Program-made: the position numbers and the translations under genes
The notes under the pieces: generated by a model
Databases searched by the model: none
What the model saw: the letters and a program-made list of their open reading frames with translations, nothing else
Told to the model about the DNA's origin: nothing
In this document: positions 8,075-17,555 of the stretch, one piece after another
How the letters are laid out: every line of letters begins with the position of its first letter
How positions within the stretch are numbered: the first letter of the stretch is position 1
DNA from: G965226155 sp965226155
GTDB taxonomy: Bacteria; Pseudomonadota; Gammaproteobacteria; Eutrophobiales; Eutrophobiaceae
Length of the DNA: 64,000 nucleotides
NCBI GenBank assembly: GCA_965226155.1
Contig: OZ245331.1
Location: 2,604,001-2,668,000, forward strand
Direction: 5' to 3'

Positions 8075-10734
8075 ATGTCAGAAAAAAAGAAGATATTGAC
8101 CCTCAGGAAACTCAGGAGTGGTTGGAGGCATTGGACTCTGTCATGGTACATGATGGGAATGAGCGTGCCCATTCGTTGCTAGAACAACTTATAGCAAGAG
8201 TACGTAAATCCGGCACCCATCTTCCCTACTCGGCGAATACTGCCTATCTCAACACCATACCACCATCACGCGAACAGCACTCACCCGGCGATCATAGCAT
8301 GGAGCGGCGTATTCGTTCATTGGCACGCTGGAACGCACTAGCGATGGTCGTACGTGCAAACCGAATCAGTACTGAACTCGGCGGACATATTGCCAGTTTT
8401 GCGTCTTCGGCAACTTTATATGATGTGGGGTTCAATCATTTTTTCCAGGCACACTCCAAGAGCCATGGCGGTGACTTGATCTATGTCCAGGGTCATTCGG
8501 CTCCCGGTATTTATTCTCGGGGGTTCCTTTATGGGTTGCTCACAGTAGAACAGCTACGTAATTTTCGACAGGAAGTCGATGGAAATGGTATTTCATCCTA
8601 TCCGCATCCCTGGTTGATGCCGGACTTCTGGCAGTTCCCTACAGTGTCGATGGGTTTAGCATCGATCATGTCTATCTACCAAGCGCGGTACATGCGCTAC
8701 CTGGAACATCGCGGCTTGAGCGAAGACACGAACAGAAAGATCTGGACCTTCATGGGTGACGGAGAAATGGATGAACCGGAATCCATGGGTGCGATTGGAC
8801 TGGCAGCACGCGAAAACCTCGACAACCTAATCTTCGTTATCAATTGTAACTTGCAACGGCTGGATGGACCGGTACGCGGCAACGGTAAGATAATCCAAGA
8901 ACTTGAGGCGGAGTTTAGGGGAGCAGGCTGGAACGTGATCAAGGTGATCTGGGGTAGCTACTGGGATCCGTTAATTGCCAGAGATACCAAGGGTTTTCTT
9001 TTAAAGCGAATGGAAGAAGCTGTAGATGGAGAATACCAACCGTATAAGGCGAAGGATGGCGCCTATGTCCGTGAAAAGTTCTTCGGAAAATATCCGGAAT
9101 TAAAAGAACTGATTGCCAATATGTCTGACGAGGATATCTGGCGCCTCAATCGAGGCGGCCACGATCCGCATAAGGTCTACGCGGCTTATGCTTCGGCGGT
9201 GAAACACAAAGGTCAACCCACAGTTATCCTAGCAAAAACTGTTAAGGGATACGGTATGGGAGACGCGGGAGAAGGACAGAACATCACTCATCAACAGGAA
9301 AAGATGGGAGAGGATGCCTTAAAGGCATTCAGGGACCGTTTCAATATTCCTATTTCAGATGATGAAATTGCTGATGCCCCCTTTTACAAGCCGGCTGAAG
9401 ACAGTCCGGAAATTCAGTATATGCGTGAACGCAGAGAGGCGCTGGGTGGTTTTCTGTTAACGAAACAACCTAAAGTTTCCAATCATAAAATTCCGGAAAT
9501 CACCATCCACGACAAATTATTGGCTGGGACGGATGGCAGGGAAATCTCCACCACCATGGCATTTGTTCGGATCCTCAATGCTCTGGTCAAAGACAAACAA
9601 ATAGGAAAATATATCATCCCTATCGTTCCCGATGAAGCACGAACCTTCGGTATGGAAGGAATGTTTCGCCAGTTAGGTATTTATTCCTCGGTTGGCCAGT
9701 TGTATGAGCCGGTCGACAGTGACCAAGTCATGTATTACAAGGAAGATAGAAAAGGCCAGATCCTAGAAGAAGGCATTAACGAGGCTGGTGCATTTTCATC
9801 CTGGATTGCAGCGGCGACAGCGTACAAACACCACAGGGTACAAACCATTCCGTTTTATATCTATTATTCCATGTTCGGTTTCCAGCGCATCGGTGACCTA
9901 GCCTGGGCCGCCGGTGACCTTCGGAGCCGCGGCTTTCTTCTTGGCGGTACCGCGGGCAGAACAACTCTCGCCGGTGAAGGATTGCAACATCAGGATGGAC
10001 ATAGCCATCTACAAGCATCGACCATACCCAATTGTATCTCCTATGACCCAACCTTTGCCTATGAGGTAGCAGTGATAATCCATTCTGGTCTAGAGCGAAT
10101 GTGTTTAAAAGATGAAGATGTCTATTTCTATATCACTGTTATGAATGAGAACTATGAACACCAATCTATGCCTGACGGCGTTACGGATGGGATATTGAAA
10201 GGAATGTACTTATTCAAAAAGGGTGGCAAGAAAAAACTAAAGGTACAATTAATGGGATCGGGCACCATCCTGCGTGAAGTTATCGCCGCTGCTGAATTGC
10301 TGTCTAAAGATTTCGGCGTGGATGCTGACATCTGGAGCGTCACCAGTTTCAACGAGTTGCGACGGGATGGGCTAGATGCGGACCGTTGGAACATGCTGCA
10401 TCCTGATAAGAAACCCAGATCGAGTTATGTTGAAAAATGTCTGGATGGTCATAACGGGCCAATTATTGCGGCAACAGATTACATGAAAATCCATGCCGAC
10501 CAGATTCGTAATTTCATTAAGGATCGCCGGTTTACCGTGCTTGGCACAGATGGCTATGGTCGAAGCGATACACGAATGAAGCTGCGTAAGCACTTTGAGG
10601 TCAATCGTTATTATATTGCGGTCGCGGCATTGAAGACCTTGGCTGATGACGGTCAGATCTCAGTAGATAAGGTCAGTGTAGCCATCAGCAAATATGAAAT
10701 CGATCCAGAAAAACCAAATCCTGTGACGGTATAG
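8075..10734 (+). CDS. aceE: pyruvate dehydrogenase E1 component, frameshifted in its first codons
   Basis: Homodimeric-type E1 that decarboxylates pyruvate with thiamine diphosphate and acetylates the lipoyl group of E2. The uninterrupted frame starts only at a TTG (8122), with LEALDSVMVHDGNERAHSLLE. The preceding DIDPQETQEW segment is readable only if one base is added to the A7 run at 8082-8088. Then the ATG at 8075 gives MSEKKEDIDPQETQEWLEAL and a total of 886 residues, the usual size. The thiamine motif GDGEMDEPES and the C-terminal transketolase domain are intact. It heads aceE-aceF; no lpd follows. The base loss may be a sequencing error, a real mutation or a slippage site. Without it, expression would need the TTG start. 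Confidence 0.9.
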
Positions 10735-10746
10735 CTAGTATTTGCA

Positions 10747-12057
10747 ATGACAAAACTGACTGAAGTAAAAATACCTGACATTGGCGACATCGATAAGGTC
10801 GAGATTATCGAAATTGCTGTTAGTCGAGGCGATTCAATCAATGTTGAAGACACACTTATCACGCTGGAAAGTGACAAGGCCACTATGGATATCCCCTCCC
10901 CTGTCGCTGGCAACATCACCAAGGTACTGGTCAAGAACGGCGATATGGTGTCAGAAGGAACAGTCATTGCCGAAATAGACCAGGTCGAAGACTTAGCTCC
11001 CAGTATTAAGGAACAACCCGTTACAACACAGAAAGCGGAAGAAAAATCTTCTCCTGAGAAAGATAAGCAACAGGAAATCAAACTGCCTGCACCACGTCCC
11101 GCACCCGTAGGACCAACGGGATCGATAACGGTTGGTTCGAGCCTATCGGCTAATGCCCACGCCAGTCCCGCGGCAAGAAAGTTCGCCAGAGAACTTGGTG
11201 TGGACTTAGGTCTGGTCCGCGGCAGTGGTAGAAAAGGTCGCATACTCCGTGAAGACGTCATGTCTTTTACCAAGGCAGTGATGTCTGGCGACCGGGTATT
11301 TGAAAAGAACCGCGGTGCGTTCTCGCTTCCAGAGATCCCACCAGTGGATTTTTCAAAATTCGGCCCAGTGGAATCCGTACCCTTAACCCGACTGAACAGG
11401 TTATCTGGTCAAAACCCACACCGTAGCTGGATCAATGTCCCCCATGTAACTCAGTTTGATGAGGCCGATATCACTGAACTTGAAGAATACCGAATATCAA
11501 AAAAAGCAGAGGCAGAAGATCATGGTACTAAATTGACCCTCCTCAGTTTTCTAATCAAGGCTGTAGTCGTTGCACTCAAACAATTTCCAACGTTCAATTC
11601 ATCACTCAGCCCTGATGGGGAACAGCTGACCATGAAACAGTATTTTCACATTGGTGTTGCCGTAAATACCGAGCATGGCCTGATAGTTCCGGTGATCAAA
11701 GACGCAGATAAGAAAGGCATGTATGACCTTGCAAAGGAACTTGCCATACTTGCACAGAAAGCCCGCGATAAAAAACTGTTACCATCGGAGATGCAGGGTG
11801 GCTGCTTCACCATATCTAGCCCCGGTCATATCGGTGGTACCGGCTTTACCCCTATCGTCAATACGCCAGAAGTGGCTATCATGGGTGTGGCCCGCTCTAC
11901 AATGAAACCGGTTTATATCGACGGTAAATTTGACCCTCGGTTGATCCTTCCATTTTCTATCTCCTACGATCATAGAGTGATAGACGGTGTTGCTGCAGCG
12001 GAATTCACACGGACACTGGGTGGGATACTGACCGACATCCGCGATATTCTCATGTAG
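10747..12057 (+). CDS. aceF: pyruvate dehydrogenase E2, dihydrolipoamide acetyltransferase
   Basis: A 436-residue E2 core enzyme that carries acetyl groups from E1 to coenzyme A. It has one lipoyl domain (residues 1-80, lipoyl lysine Lys44 in ESDKATM) and a flexible Pro/Lys/Glu linker. The E1/E3-binding domain is at about 140-171 (SPAARKFARELGVDLGLV). The catalytic acyltransferase domain contains SYDHRVIDG near the C-terminus. The E. coli enzyme has three lipoyl domains; a single one is common in other lineages. It begins 12 bases after aceE. The missing E3 is probably supplied by the lpd gene at 58.2 kb. Confidence 0.95.
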   Translation: MTKLTEVKIPDIGDIDKVEIIEIAVSRGDSINVEDTLITLESDKATMDIPSPVAGNITKVLVKNGDMVSEGTVIAEIDQVEDLAPSIKEQPVTTQKAEEKSSPEKDKQQEIKLPAPRPAPVGPTGSITVGSSLSANAHASPAARKFARELGVDLGLVRGSGRKGRILREDVMSFTKAVMSGDRVFEKNRGAFSLPEIPPVDFSKFGPVESVPLTRLNRLSGQNPHRSWINVPHVTQFDEADITELEEYRISKKAEAEDHGTKLTLLSFLIKAVVVALKQFPTFNSSLSPDGEQLTMKQYFHIGVAVNTEHGLIVPVIKDADKKGMYDLAKELAILAQKARDKKLLPSEMQGGCFTISSPGHIGGTGFTPIVNTPEVAIMGVARSTMKPVYIDGKFDPRLILPFSISYDHRVIDGVAAAEFTRTLGGILTDIRDILM

Positions 12058-12123
12058 GCATTATTTCACTGATTTCATCGTTTATTTTTTTAGTGCTGAA
12101 CACTTAATTTTTACTAATCCGTC

Positions 12124-12585
12124 ATGTCCAATGCCGCAAACCTACCAGCCATAGAGGGACGGTTTGCTATCATCCTGATAGAAACCAATCAGAACCAATT
12201 GTTGCTTCTGAAGCGCCGGACAGACGCCAAGATCGGCGGCGGTCTCTGGTGCTTTCCCGCAGGTCACATCGAACCGGGAGAAAATCCTCATCAATGCGCG
12301 TTACGCGAAATGGAAGAAGAGATAAGTATCCGGTTCCTGTGCAAACCTCTACAACAAATTGGCCCGGTTAGAGACACCTTGTATGGTGGCAAGTTCGAGA
12401 TCTATCTATTCCATCAGCGTTGGGGAGGCGGTGTTATTAAACTCAATCGTGAACATACTGATTATGCCTGGGTCAGTAAGGAAGACTATCATCACTACCA
12501 AGTAGTGGATGGCATCGACGAAGATATTTTCTACTTCAACATCTGGCCTAGGGAGTATTTGAATGAAGAAAAATTGCCTTCTTAA
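12124..12585 (+). CDS. Nudix hydrolase (Gmm/MutT-like)
   Basis: A 153-residue Nudix pyrophosphatase. The Nudix box spans residues 47-69 (GHIEPGENPHQCALREMEEE), with the REMEEE metal-binding core; the last conserved Gly is replaced by Ser. The early phrase GGGLWCFPAGHIEPGE and the length recall GDP-mannose mannosyl hydrolase-like and dCTP/ADP-ribose Nudix groups, but the substrate cannot be told. It lies 3 bases before the YbfF-like gene, so the two are probably co-transcribed. Confidence 0.78.
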   Translation: MSNAANLPAIEGRFAIILIETNQNQLLLLKRRTDAKIGGGLWCFPAGHIEPGENPHQCALREMEEEISIRFLCKPLQQIGPVRDTLYGGKFEIYLFHQRWGGGVIKLNREHTDYAWVSKEDYHHYQVVDGIDEDIFYFNIWPREYLNEEKLPS

Positions 12586-12588
12586 ACC

Positions 12589-13362
12589 ATGCCCGTAAAG
12601 CTTAATTACCATTCCTACGGTGAAGGCGAACCCGTGATCATCGTCCACGGTCTGTTTGGCTCTGGGAGTAACTGGAAAACTATTGCGAAGAAACTTGCCG
12701 ATAGATTTAAAGTGTTGACTGTGGATCTGCGAAATCACGGAAATAGTGATCACGCAGATAGCATGAGTTATAAAGAGATGGTAGATGATGTCTGCAGACT
12801 GATTGATACAATCGGACTAGACAAGGTAAATATGATCGGTCATAGCATGGGCGGCAAGACAGCAATGGTCCTGGCTTCAAATTACCCTTCGCTCATTAAA
12901 CGTTTGTTGATAGTCGATATCGCTCCGGTCAGCTACACAAATGATTATCGCCCGCTGATAAAAGCGCTGAATTCCTTACCACTAGATAAGCTCACTAGCC
13001 TAAATGAGGCTAGCGAATTACTCAGAGAAAGTATCTCCGAACACGGCTTAAGACAATTCCTACTACAAAACCTTGTCCGGGATAGTGCTGGGTTTCGTTG
13101 GCGGATTAATCTGCCCGTCATCAACAACTATCTGAAAGAAATCCTCTCTTTTCCGCAAGACATTACCGATAACCCCTTTCAGTGGCCGGTCCGTTTTCTC
13201 GCCGGAAGCAATTCTGATTACATACAATCTGAGCATCAGGATAAGATTTACAATTTATTCCCCAAGGCTACTATCCACTCTATCGACAATGCAGGTCATT
13301 GGCTCCATGTAGACCAGCCTACTGATTTTCTACGCGAGACGGAGTCATTTCTGAGCAGTTGA
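12589..13362 (+). CDS. ybfF: alpha/beta hydrolase, YbfF-type esterase
   Basis: A 257-residue alpha/beta hydrolase. The oxyanion segment is VHGLFGSGSNW (residues 19-29) and the nucleophile elbow is GHSMGG (Ser86). The catalytic Asp probably lies in the AGSNSDYI region and the His in NAGHWLHVDQP. The phrase VDLRNHGNSDHADSMSY is characteristic of YbfF, an esterase acting on acyl-CoA or short esters. No signal peptide is present. Tandem with the Nudix gene upstream. Confidence 0.85.
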   Translation: MPVKLNYHSYGEGEPVIIVHGLFGSGSNWKTIAKKLADRFKVLTVDLRNHGNSDHADSMSYKEMVDDVCRLIDTIGLDKVNMIGHSMGGKTAMVLASNYPSLIKRLLIVDIAPVSYTNDYRPLIKALNSLPLDKLTSLNEASELLRESISEHGLRQFLLQNLVRDSAGFRWRINLPVINNYLKEILSFPQDITDNPFQWPVRFLAGSNSDYIQSEHQDKIYNLFPKATIHSIDNAGHWLHVDQPTDFLRETESFLSS

Positions 13363-13445
13363 CTAATGCTGCATCATATTTTCGATTAACTTTCTACTTT
13401 AGTGCAGTTACAATTGGCGCCCTTTAATTTACTAGACACTACATC

Positions 13446-14666
13446 ATGACGACAAAATCCATCGATAAAGTTGTGCTGGCTTACTCAGGCGGATTGGATA
13501 GCTCAGTAATCCTTAAATGGTTGCAGGAGAACTACGGCTACGAAGTTGTCACCTTTACAGCAGATATCGGCCAGGGCGAAGAAGTCAAATCAGCACGAAA
13601 TAAGGCAAAAGCGCTGGGTGTTAAGGAGATCTTCATCGAGGATTTAACGGAAGAGTTCGTCCATGATTTTGTTTACCCGATGTTCAGGGCAAATACCTTG
13701 TATGAAGGCGAATACTTACTCGGCACCTCCATAGCCAGACCCCTGATTACCAAAAGGCTGGTTGAAGTTGCTAAAGAAACAGGTGCGAGTGCTATATCGC
13801 ATGGCGCCACCGGCAAGGGTAACGACCAAGTAAGGTTTGAACTCGGTGCCTACGCATTGAATCCGGATATCCATATTATCGCACCGTGGCGAGAATGGGA
13901 CCTGAGCTCGAGAGAGACATTATTAGCCTATGCTGAAAAACACGCAATTTCGATCGATGCAAAACGTAAACAAGGATCTCCTTATTCCATGGACGCCAAC
14001 CTGCTACACATCTCGTACGAAGGAGGCGAACTTGAAGATCCTTGGCAGGAACCGGAAGATTCCATGTGGCAACGAACCGTATCGTTGTATAAGGCACCGG
14101 ACAAGGCTGAAGATATCGAGATCGAATTCACACAGGGTGATGCAACTGGATTAAATGGTAAAACTTTGAAACCAGCAAAGTTGTTAACAGCTTTGAATGA
14201 ATTGGGTGGTAGACATGGAGTCGGCCGGGCGGATATTGTTGAAAATCGGTACGTAGGTATGAAATCACGAGGTTGTTACGAGACACCTGGTGGGACGATA
14301 TTGCTCAAAGCACACCGGGCGATGGAATCTCTCACTCTTGATCGGGAGACCGCACACCTAAAAGATGAACTTATGCCACGCTACGCCAGCCTGATTTACA
14401 ACGGTTATTGGTGGAGTCCGGAAAGAACGGCTTTACAAACTTTAATCGACGCGACTCAACTCGGCGTCAACGGCACCGTACGGTTGGAATTATGTAAGGG
14501 CAATGTACTTGTTACAGGAAGAAAATCGGCCAGCAACAGTCTGTTCGATTTATCTATAGCCACTTTTGAGGATGACGCTGGTGCCTATAATCAGAAAGAT
14601 GCCGAAGGATTCATCAAACTCAATGCGTTGAGATTAAGGATATTGAATAAAAGTAATAAACACTAA
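13446..14666 (+). CDS. argG: argininosuccinate synthase
   Basis: A 406-residue enzyme of arginine biosynthesis joining citrulline and aspartate with ATP. The ATP-binding PP-motif is AYSGGLDSSV (residues about 12-21), followed by EVVTFTADIGQGEE and the citrulline/aspartate site HGATGKGNDQVRFE. Length and C-terminus are normal. It stands alone on the plus strand and ends 22 bases before the stop of a convergent gene fragment. That boundary marks the left edge of the accessory block. Confidence 0.97.
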   Translation: MTTKSIDKVVLAYSGGLDSSVILKWLQENYGYEVVTFTADIGQGEEVKSARNKAKALGVKEIFIEDLTEEFVHDFVYPMFRANTLYEGEYLLGTSIARPLITKRLVEVAKETGASAISHGATGKGNDQVRFELGAYALNPDIHIIAPWREWDLSSRETLLAYAEKHAISIDAKRKQGSPYSMDANLLHISYEGGELEDPWQEPEDSMWQRTVSLYKAPDKAEDIEIEFTQGDATGLNGKTLKPAKLLTALNELGGRHGVGRADIVENRYVGMKSRGCYETPGGTILLKAHRAMESLTLDRETAHLKDELMPRYASLIYNGYWWSPERTALQTLIDATQLGVNGTVRLELCKGNVLVTGRKSASNSLFDLSIATFEDDAGAYNQKDAEGFIKLNALRLRILNKSNKH

Positions 14667-14687
14667 TCTCGTAATCATCAAAGTACT

Positions 14688-15011
14688 TCACATAATGTCT
14701 GCTTTTGATAAGAAGTAGATTGCAGAACGGAATATGGGACTCACATCCCTAATTTTGGTTAGGTAATCAAGTATTTCACCATGGACCCCTAATGCAAAAT
14801 AAGCATCATCGGGATTAGGGCTCAGATTTTCAAAAGACAACACAGCAATGGAGTTATCCAGGACAGATTGAATATCCTTGTCACTTGATTCATCAGCTTC
14901 TACTGGAGATATCGCAACTAAAAACTTAATAGCAAACAAAGTCACAATGGAATAAACAACTCTTCCTCTGGAAAAGTTACGCTCACTAAGCTCAGATACG
15001 TATGAATTCAT
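14688..15011 (-). pseudogene. fragment of a TolB-like/adenylate-cyclase-type TPR protein
   Basis: A 107-residue ORF with an AGGAG before its ATG. It has a short N-terminus, one membrane helix at about residues 18-35, and then NSIAVLSFENLSPNPDDAYFALGVHGEILDYLTKIRDVSPI. This is the start of the conserved TolB-N/FlgO-like domain found in long cyclase-like TPR regulators (usual motif SIAVLPFENLSPDPD). The rest of the protein, normally several hundred residues, is absent and replaced by the end of argG. I take it as a 3'-truncated remnant at the block's edge; a short functional derivative cannot be excluded. Confidence 0.65.
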
Positions 15012-15060
15012 AATGACATCTCCTAAATACTGCCGTTGTTATAGTATCTAAATAGTTTAA

Positions 15061-15088
15061 CTATCCGCGTTCTGGCAAAAGCGGACAT
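15061..15088 (+). repeat. 28-bp palindromic element, copy A (decayed)
   Basis: The right arm AAAGCGGACAT is perfect; the left arm is altered (CTATCCGCGTT) and the loop is CTGGCA. It sits in the 135-bp gap between the cyclase fragment and the secreted lectin-like gene. A further half-arm GTCCGCTTC follows at 15121. Confidence 0.7.
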
Positions 15089-15146
15089 TAACATAAACGT
15101 TAGGGCGCTCGTTTAGCGTCGTCCGCTTCTCAATGTTGTCTATTTA

Positions 15147-15836
15147 TCAATCTGTGGCAAAACAATAAAAAAGGCCGTCACCTCCAGTGCCTTCTAAATT
15201 CTCCTGACTGCATCCTCGAGATGGATGGGCTGAGTTCCAGGGACTCCCCGGGTTTGCTCCACGGTATCGATCAGAATGACCTACCATAGCACTTCCCTCA
15301 TCGCTACTGGTCCAGTTACTGCATGTCCTATCTTTTCCTGCTGGGAATGCTGTACCGTCTATGCTGGTACCCGTAAGAATGTCATGTTTAACAGGTGCGT
15401 TATTCATTGAACGCGAATTCACAGCATGCCCTTTTTCTGTCAATGCATATTGGTAATGGATATTGGAATTATCATACATCAGACTTTCTAGATTGGGTGC
15501 TATTACAATTCCTTTGGCATTGCTCCACGGTCCTTTACCAATACGGTCTCGGGCGTTGATTGCGGGCTTATTGCTTGTGGCTTGAGTACTTAGATAGGCA
15601 CGCCAGGTTCGATGACCTACTTCAACAGCTGCTGCCAAGGACTGACAATGCGCATCGGCACCGGCAAGCCCACCTAGATCACCGCCGTTGCCTGACCCTA
15701 CACTAGTGACAAAGAACCCCATCTCTACAGGTTCAGCAGGACTCGGTGCCTGCGCATAAACACTTTGCATTAGTATTCCTGAGAACACCAAACATGCCAT
15801 CATTCGTAAATTACTATTCATAATTATCGTTTTCAT
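15147..15836 (-). CDS. secreted C-type-lectin-like protein (DUF1554-like)
   Basis: A 229-residue exported protein. The signal peptide spans residues 1 to about 29 (hydrophobic ACLVFSGILMQS, then VYAQA cleavage). The mature part holds GGDLGGLAGADAHCQSLAAA, then WRAYLS, NARDRIGKGPW and a C-terminal CSNWTSSDEG...GLFYCFA segment with paired cysteines. This arrangement fits the collagen/C-type-lectin-fold proteins often labelled DUF1554 and found as lipoproteins or secreted adhesins. Function is unknown; a binding role is inference. It is flanked on both sides by the 28-bp palindromes. Confidence 0.62.
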   Translation of the reverse strand: MKTIIMNSNLRMMACLVFSGILMQSVYAQAPSPAEPVEMGFFVTSVGSGNGGDLGGLAGADAHCQSLAAAVEVGHRTWRAYLSTQATSNKPAINARDRIGKGPWSNAKGIVIAPNLESLMYDNSNIHYQYALTEKGHAVNSRSMNNAPVKHDILTGTSIDGTAFPAGKDRTCSNWTSSDEGSAMVGHSDRYRGANPGSPWNSAHPSRGCSQENLEGTGGDGLFYCFATD

Positions 15837-15889
15837 TTCTGCCTCCTCTTAATTATCACTGGTACAGTACTTAAGTTTATATTCAAGTT

Positions 15890-15917
15890 ATGTCTGCTTT
15901 GTGCCAAAAGCGGACAT
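15890..15917 (+). repeat. 28-bp palindromic element, copy B
   Basis: Arms of 11 bases around the loop GTGCCA; left arm ATGTCTGCTTT, right arm AAAGCGGACAT. One C-to-T change in the left arm leaves a G-T pair. Lies between the mechanosensitive channel gene's stop and the lectin-like gene's start. Confidence 0.88.
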
Positions 15918-15949
15918 TTTAAATTATTACTAATTTACTATACATTTTA

Positions 15950-17263
15950 TTATGACCACTTATGCTCTGGTTCCAGTCCCTGTTTTATCTCAATTGGATT
16001 TTTAATGTATATATCGCGCTGTGGGTAAGGAATTTCAATGTTATTCTTATGAAAGGTTTCCCAAACTTTGAGTAATAACTGACTCTTTATATTTGACAGC
16101 CCATTATGTGGATCACTTATCCATACACGAACCTCAAGATCTACAGAATTATCTCCAAAACCCGCTAGCAAGCAAACCGGCGCAGGGTCTTCAATCACCC
16201 TTTCTACTTCCTTTGCTGATTCTTCACATAGTTCAATAGCCTGTTTCACATCTGAGTCGTAATGTATGCCTATCGGAATTTTTAACCTGACTCGACTATG
16301 GCTATGGGACCAATTCTCAACCCGATTGACAATTAACTCTTCATTAGGAATTAAATGCTCAATACCGTCCCGAGTGTCCAAAGAAACATAACGTGCGTTC
16401 AGGGAATTAACCCAACCATATGTATCGCCAATGGAAATAACATCGCCGGGTTTTATCGATTTATCCAACAGTAGAATTATTCCACTGATAAAATTTGAGA
16501 CAACTTTTTGCAGACCAAAACCGAGACCGATACCTAGTGCACCACCAAAAAAAGTAAAAATTGACAGATCAATACCGACAGTAGAGATGGCGAAAAGAAA
16601 TGCCGCTGTAACAAGGGTAATTCTGACGAGCTTGCCAGTCAGTACTACCATAGATGGCGATAGTGAAACGGAAGATTTCAGATTATTCTCAATTAACCTT
16701 GATATAAGGAGCGCTGCCCCGAGGAATACGGCAAAGTAAATAAGTCCTTTAAATATTGTTAAAAGAGATAAATTAAGTGCGCCAATGTTAAATGAGAGCC
16801 CGTCAAGAATTACCAAAGTTGGGTTCAGAAGACCTAGGATATTTAATGCTGCGATTGTCCAGGCGGTAATCGCCACCGACTTTGTTAAGAATGGATTTCG
16901 CATCAACGTCGCCGAGAGTCGAATAACGATCCATGCTGTTAGCAAACTGGCACTGATCGTTAATACTGAATCGGACCAGCCAGCCCAGACAGTTAACACA
17001 GTGATCGACCACAGCATCAATAGCCATAAAGCAGGGAAGATCAAGAGGTTGGATGCATTTCGAAGTGTACCGGGAATTAAAACCTTTCCCTTGTCCTCCA
17101 CCCATCGCCGATGCTGGCTACGTAGAGGTTTAGCAGCCACCCACGCTACCAACAAAGTCACAAGAACAACGATTAGCTGGATAAGGTTGGTCTCGACAAA
17201 TACATTCTCTGAGATCCAACTCTGAGTATGAGTAAGAAAAGACTGATAATTAAAGCTTTCCAT
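15950..17263 (-). CDS. MscS-family mechanosensitive ion channel
   Basis: A 437-residue inner-membrane channel opened by membrane tension. There are about five membrane segments in residues 20-215. The pore-lining helix and beta domain follow at about 225-300 (FGGALGIGLGFGLQKVVSNFISGIILLLDKSIKPGDVI, the MscS signature). The C-terminal alpha/beta vestibule is at about 320-415. It is longer than E. coli MscS (286) because of extra N-terminal helices, as in YbdG/YnaI-type channels. It lies in the minus-strand accessory block and is bounded on both sides by the 28-bp palindromes. Confidence 0.9.
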   Translation of the reverse strand: MESFNYQSFLTHTQSWISENVFVETNLIQLIVVLVTLLVAWVAAKPLRSQHRRWVEDKGKVLIPGTLRNASNLLIFPALWLLMLWSITVLTVWAGWSDSVLTISASLLTAWIVIRLSATLMRNPFLTKSVAITAWTIAALNILGLLNPTLVILDGLSFNIGALNLSLLTIFKGLIYFAVFLGAALLISRLIENNLKSSVSLSPSMVVLTGKLVRITLVTAAFLFAISTVGIDLSIFTFFGGALGIGLGFGLQKVVSNFISGIILLLDKSIKPGDVISIGDTYGWVNSLNARYVSLDTRDGIEHLIPNEELIVNRVENWSHSHSRVRLKIPIGIHYDSDVKQAIELCEESAKEVERVIEDPAPVCLLAGFGDNSVDLEVRVWISDPHNGLSNIKSQLLLKVWETFHKNNIEIPYPQRDIYIKNPIEIKQGLEPEHKWS

Positions 17264-17397
17264 AAGCTCCCCTGTTTATTAACTACAACATCTTATCACA
17301 TTGGATATATGCACGACCGCCATGGAAAACAGGTGACAATAATAGGAAGTATTGGTCAGAACAACAATGGGGTATAAATATAATACGGATTGGGCTA

Positions 17398-17425
17398 ATG
17401 TCCGCTTTGTGCCAAAAGCGGACGA
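17398..17425 (+). repeat. 28-bp palindromic element, copy C
   Basis: Left arm ATGTCCGCTTT, loop GTGCCA, right arm AAAGCGGACGA. Lies between the MscS-type gene start and the transporter gene stop. Of its two arm changes, one keeps a G-T pair and the other is an end mismatch. Confidence 0.88.
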
Positions 17426-17495
17426 TTTATTAATGATTAAAGAGACGTGGGTCGGGTAACAGGCCCTCTGTATGAATATTACAATTCTCTTTAAT

Positions 17496-17555
17496 AATTG
17501 GGGCCAGAGTAGAATTTTCTAATTTCAACCCATTAATTCCACTCTGACCCCAATT
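17496..17555 (-). terminator. 21-bp-stem hairpin at the 3' end of the SLC13-type transporter gene
   Basis: Arms at 17496-17516 and 17535-17555 pair over 21 positions with a loop of about 18 bases; the stem core is GGGGYCAGAGT. Folded on the minus strand, the two imperfect positions are G-T pairs; on the plus strand they would be C-A mismatches. So the folded strand is the one carrying the transporter message, whose stop codon overlaps the stem. It has no clear T-run, so it may be an RNA-stabilising or mobile palindrome rather than a classical terminator. I recall motifs of this type as widely dispersed in proteobacterial genomes. Confidence 0.5.

Noticed and set aside
10653..11273. 206-codon minus-strand ORF over aceE-aceF
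   Set aside because: Shadow frame of well-supported plus-strand genes, Ser/Thr-rich without family features.
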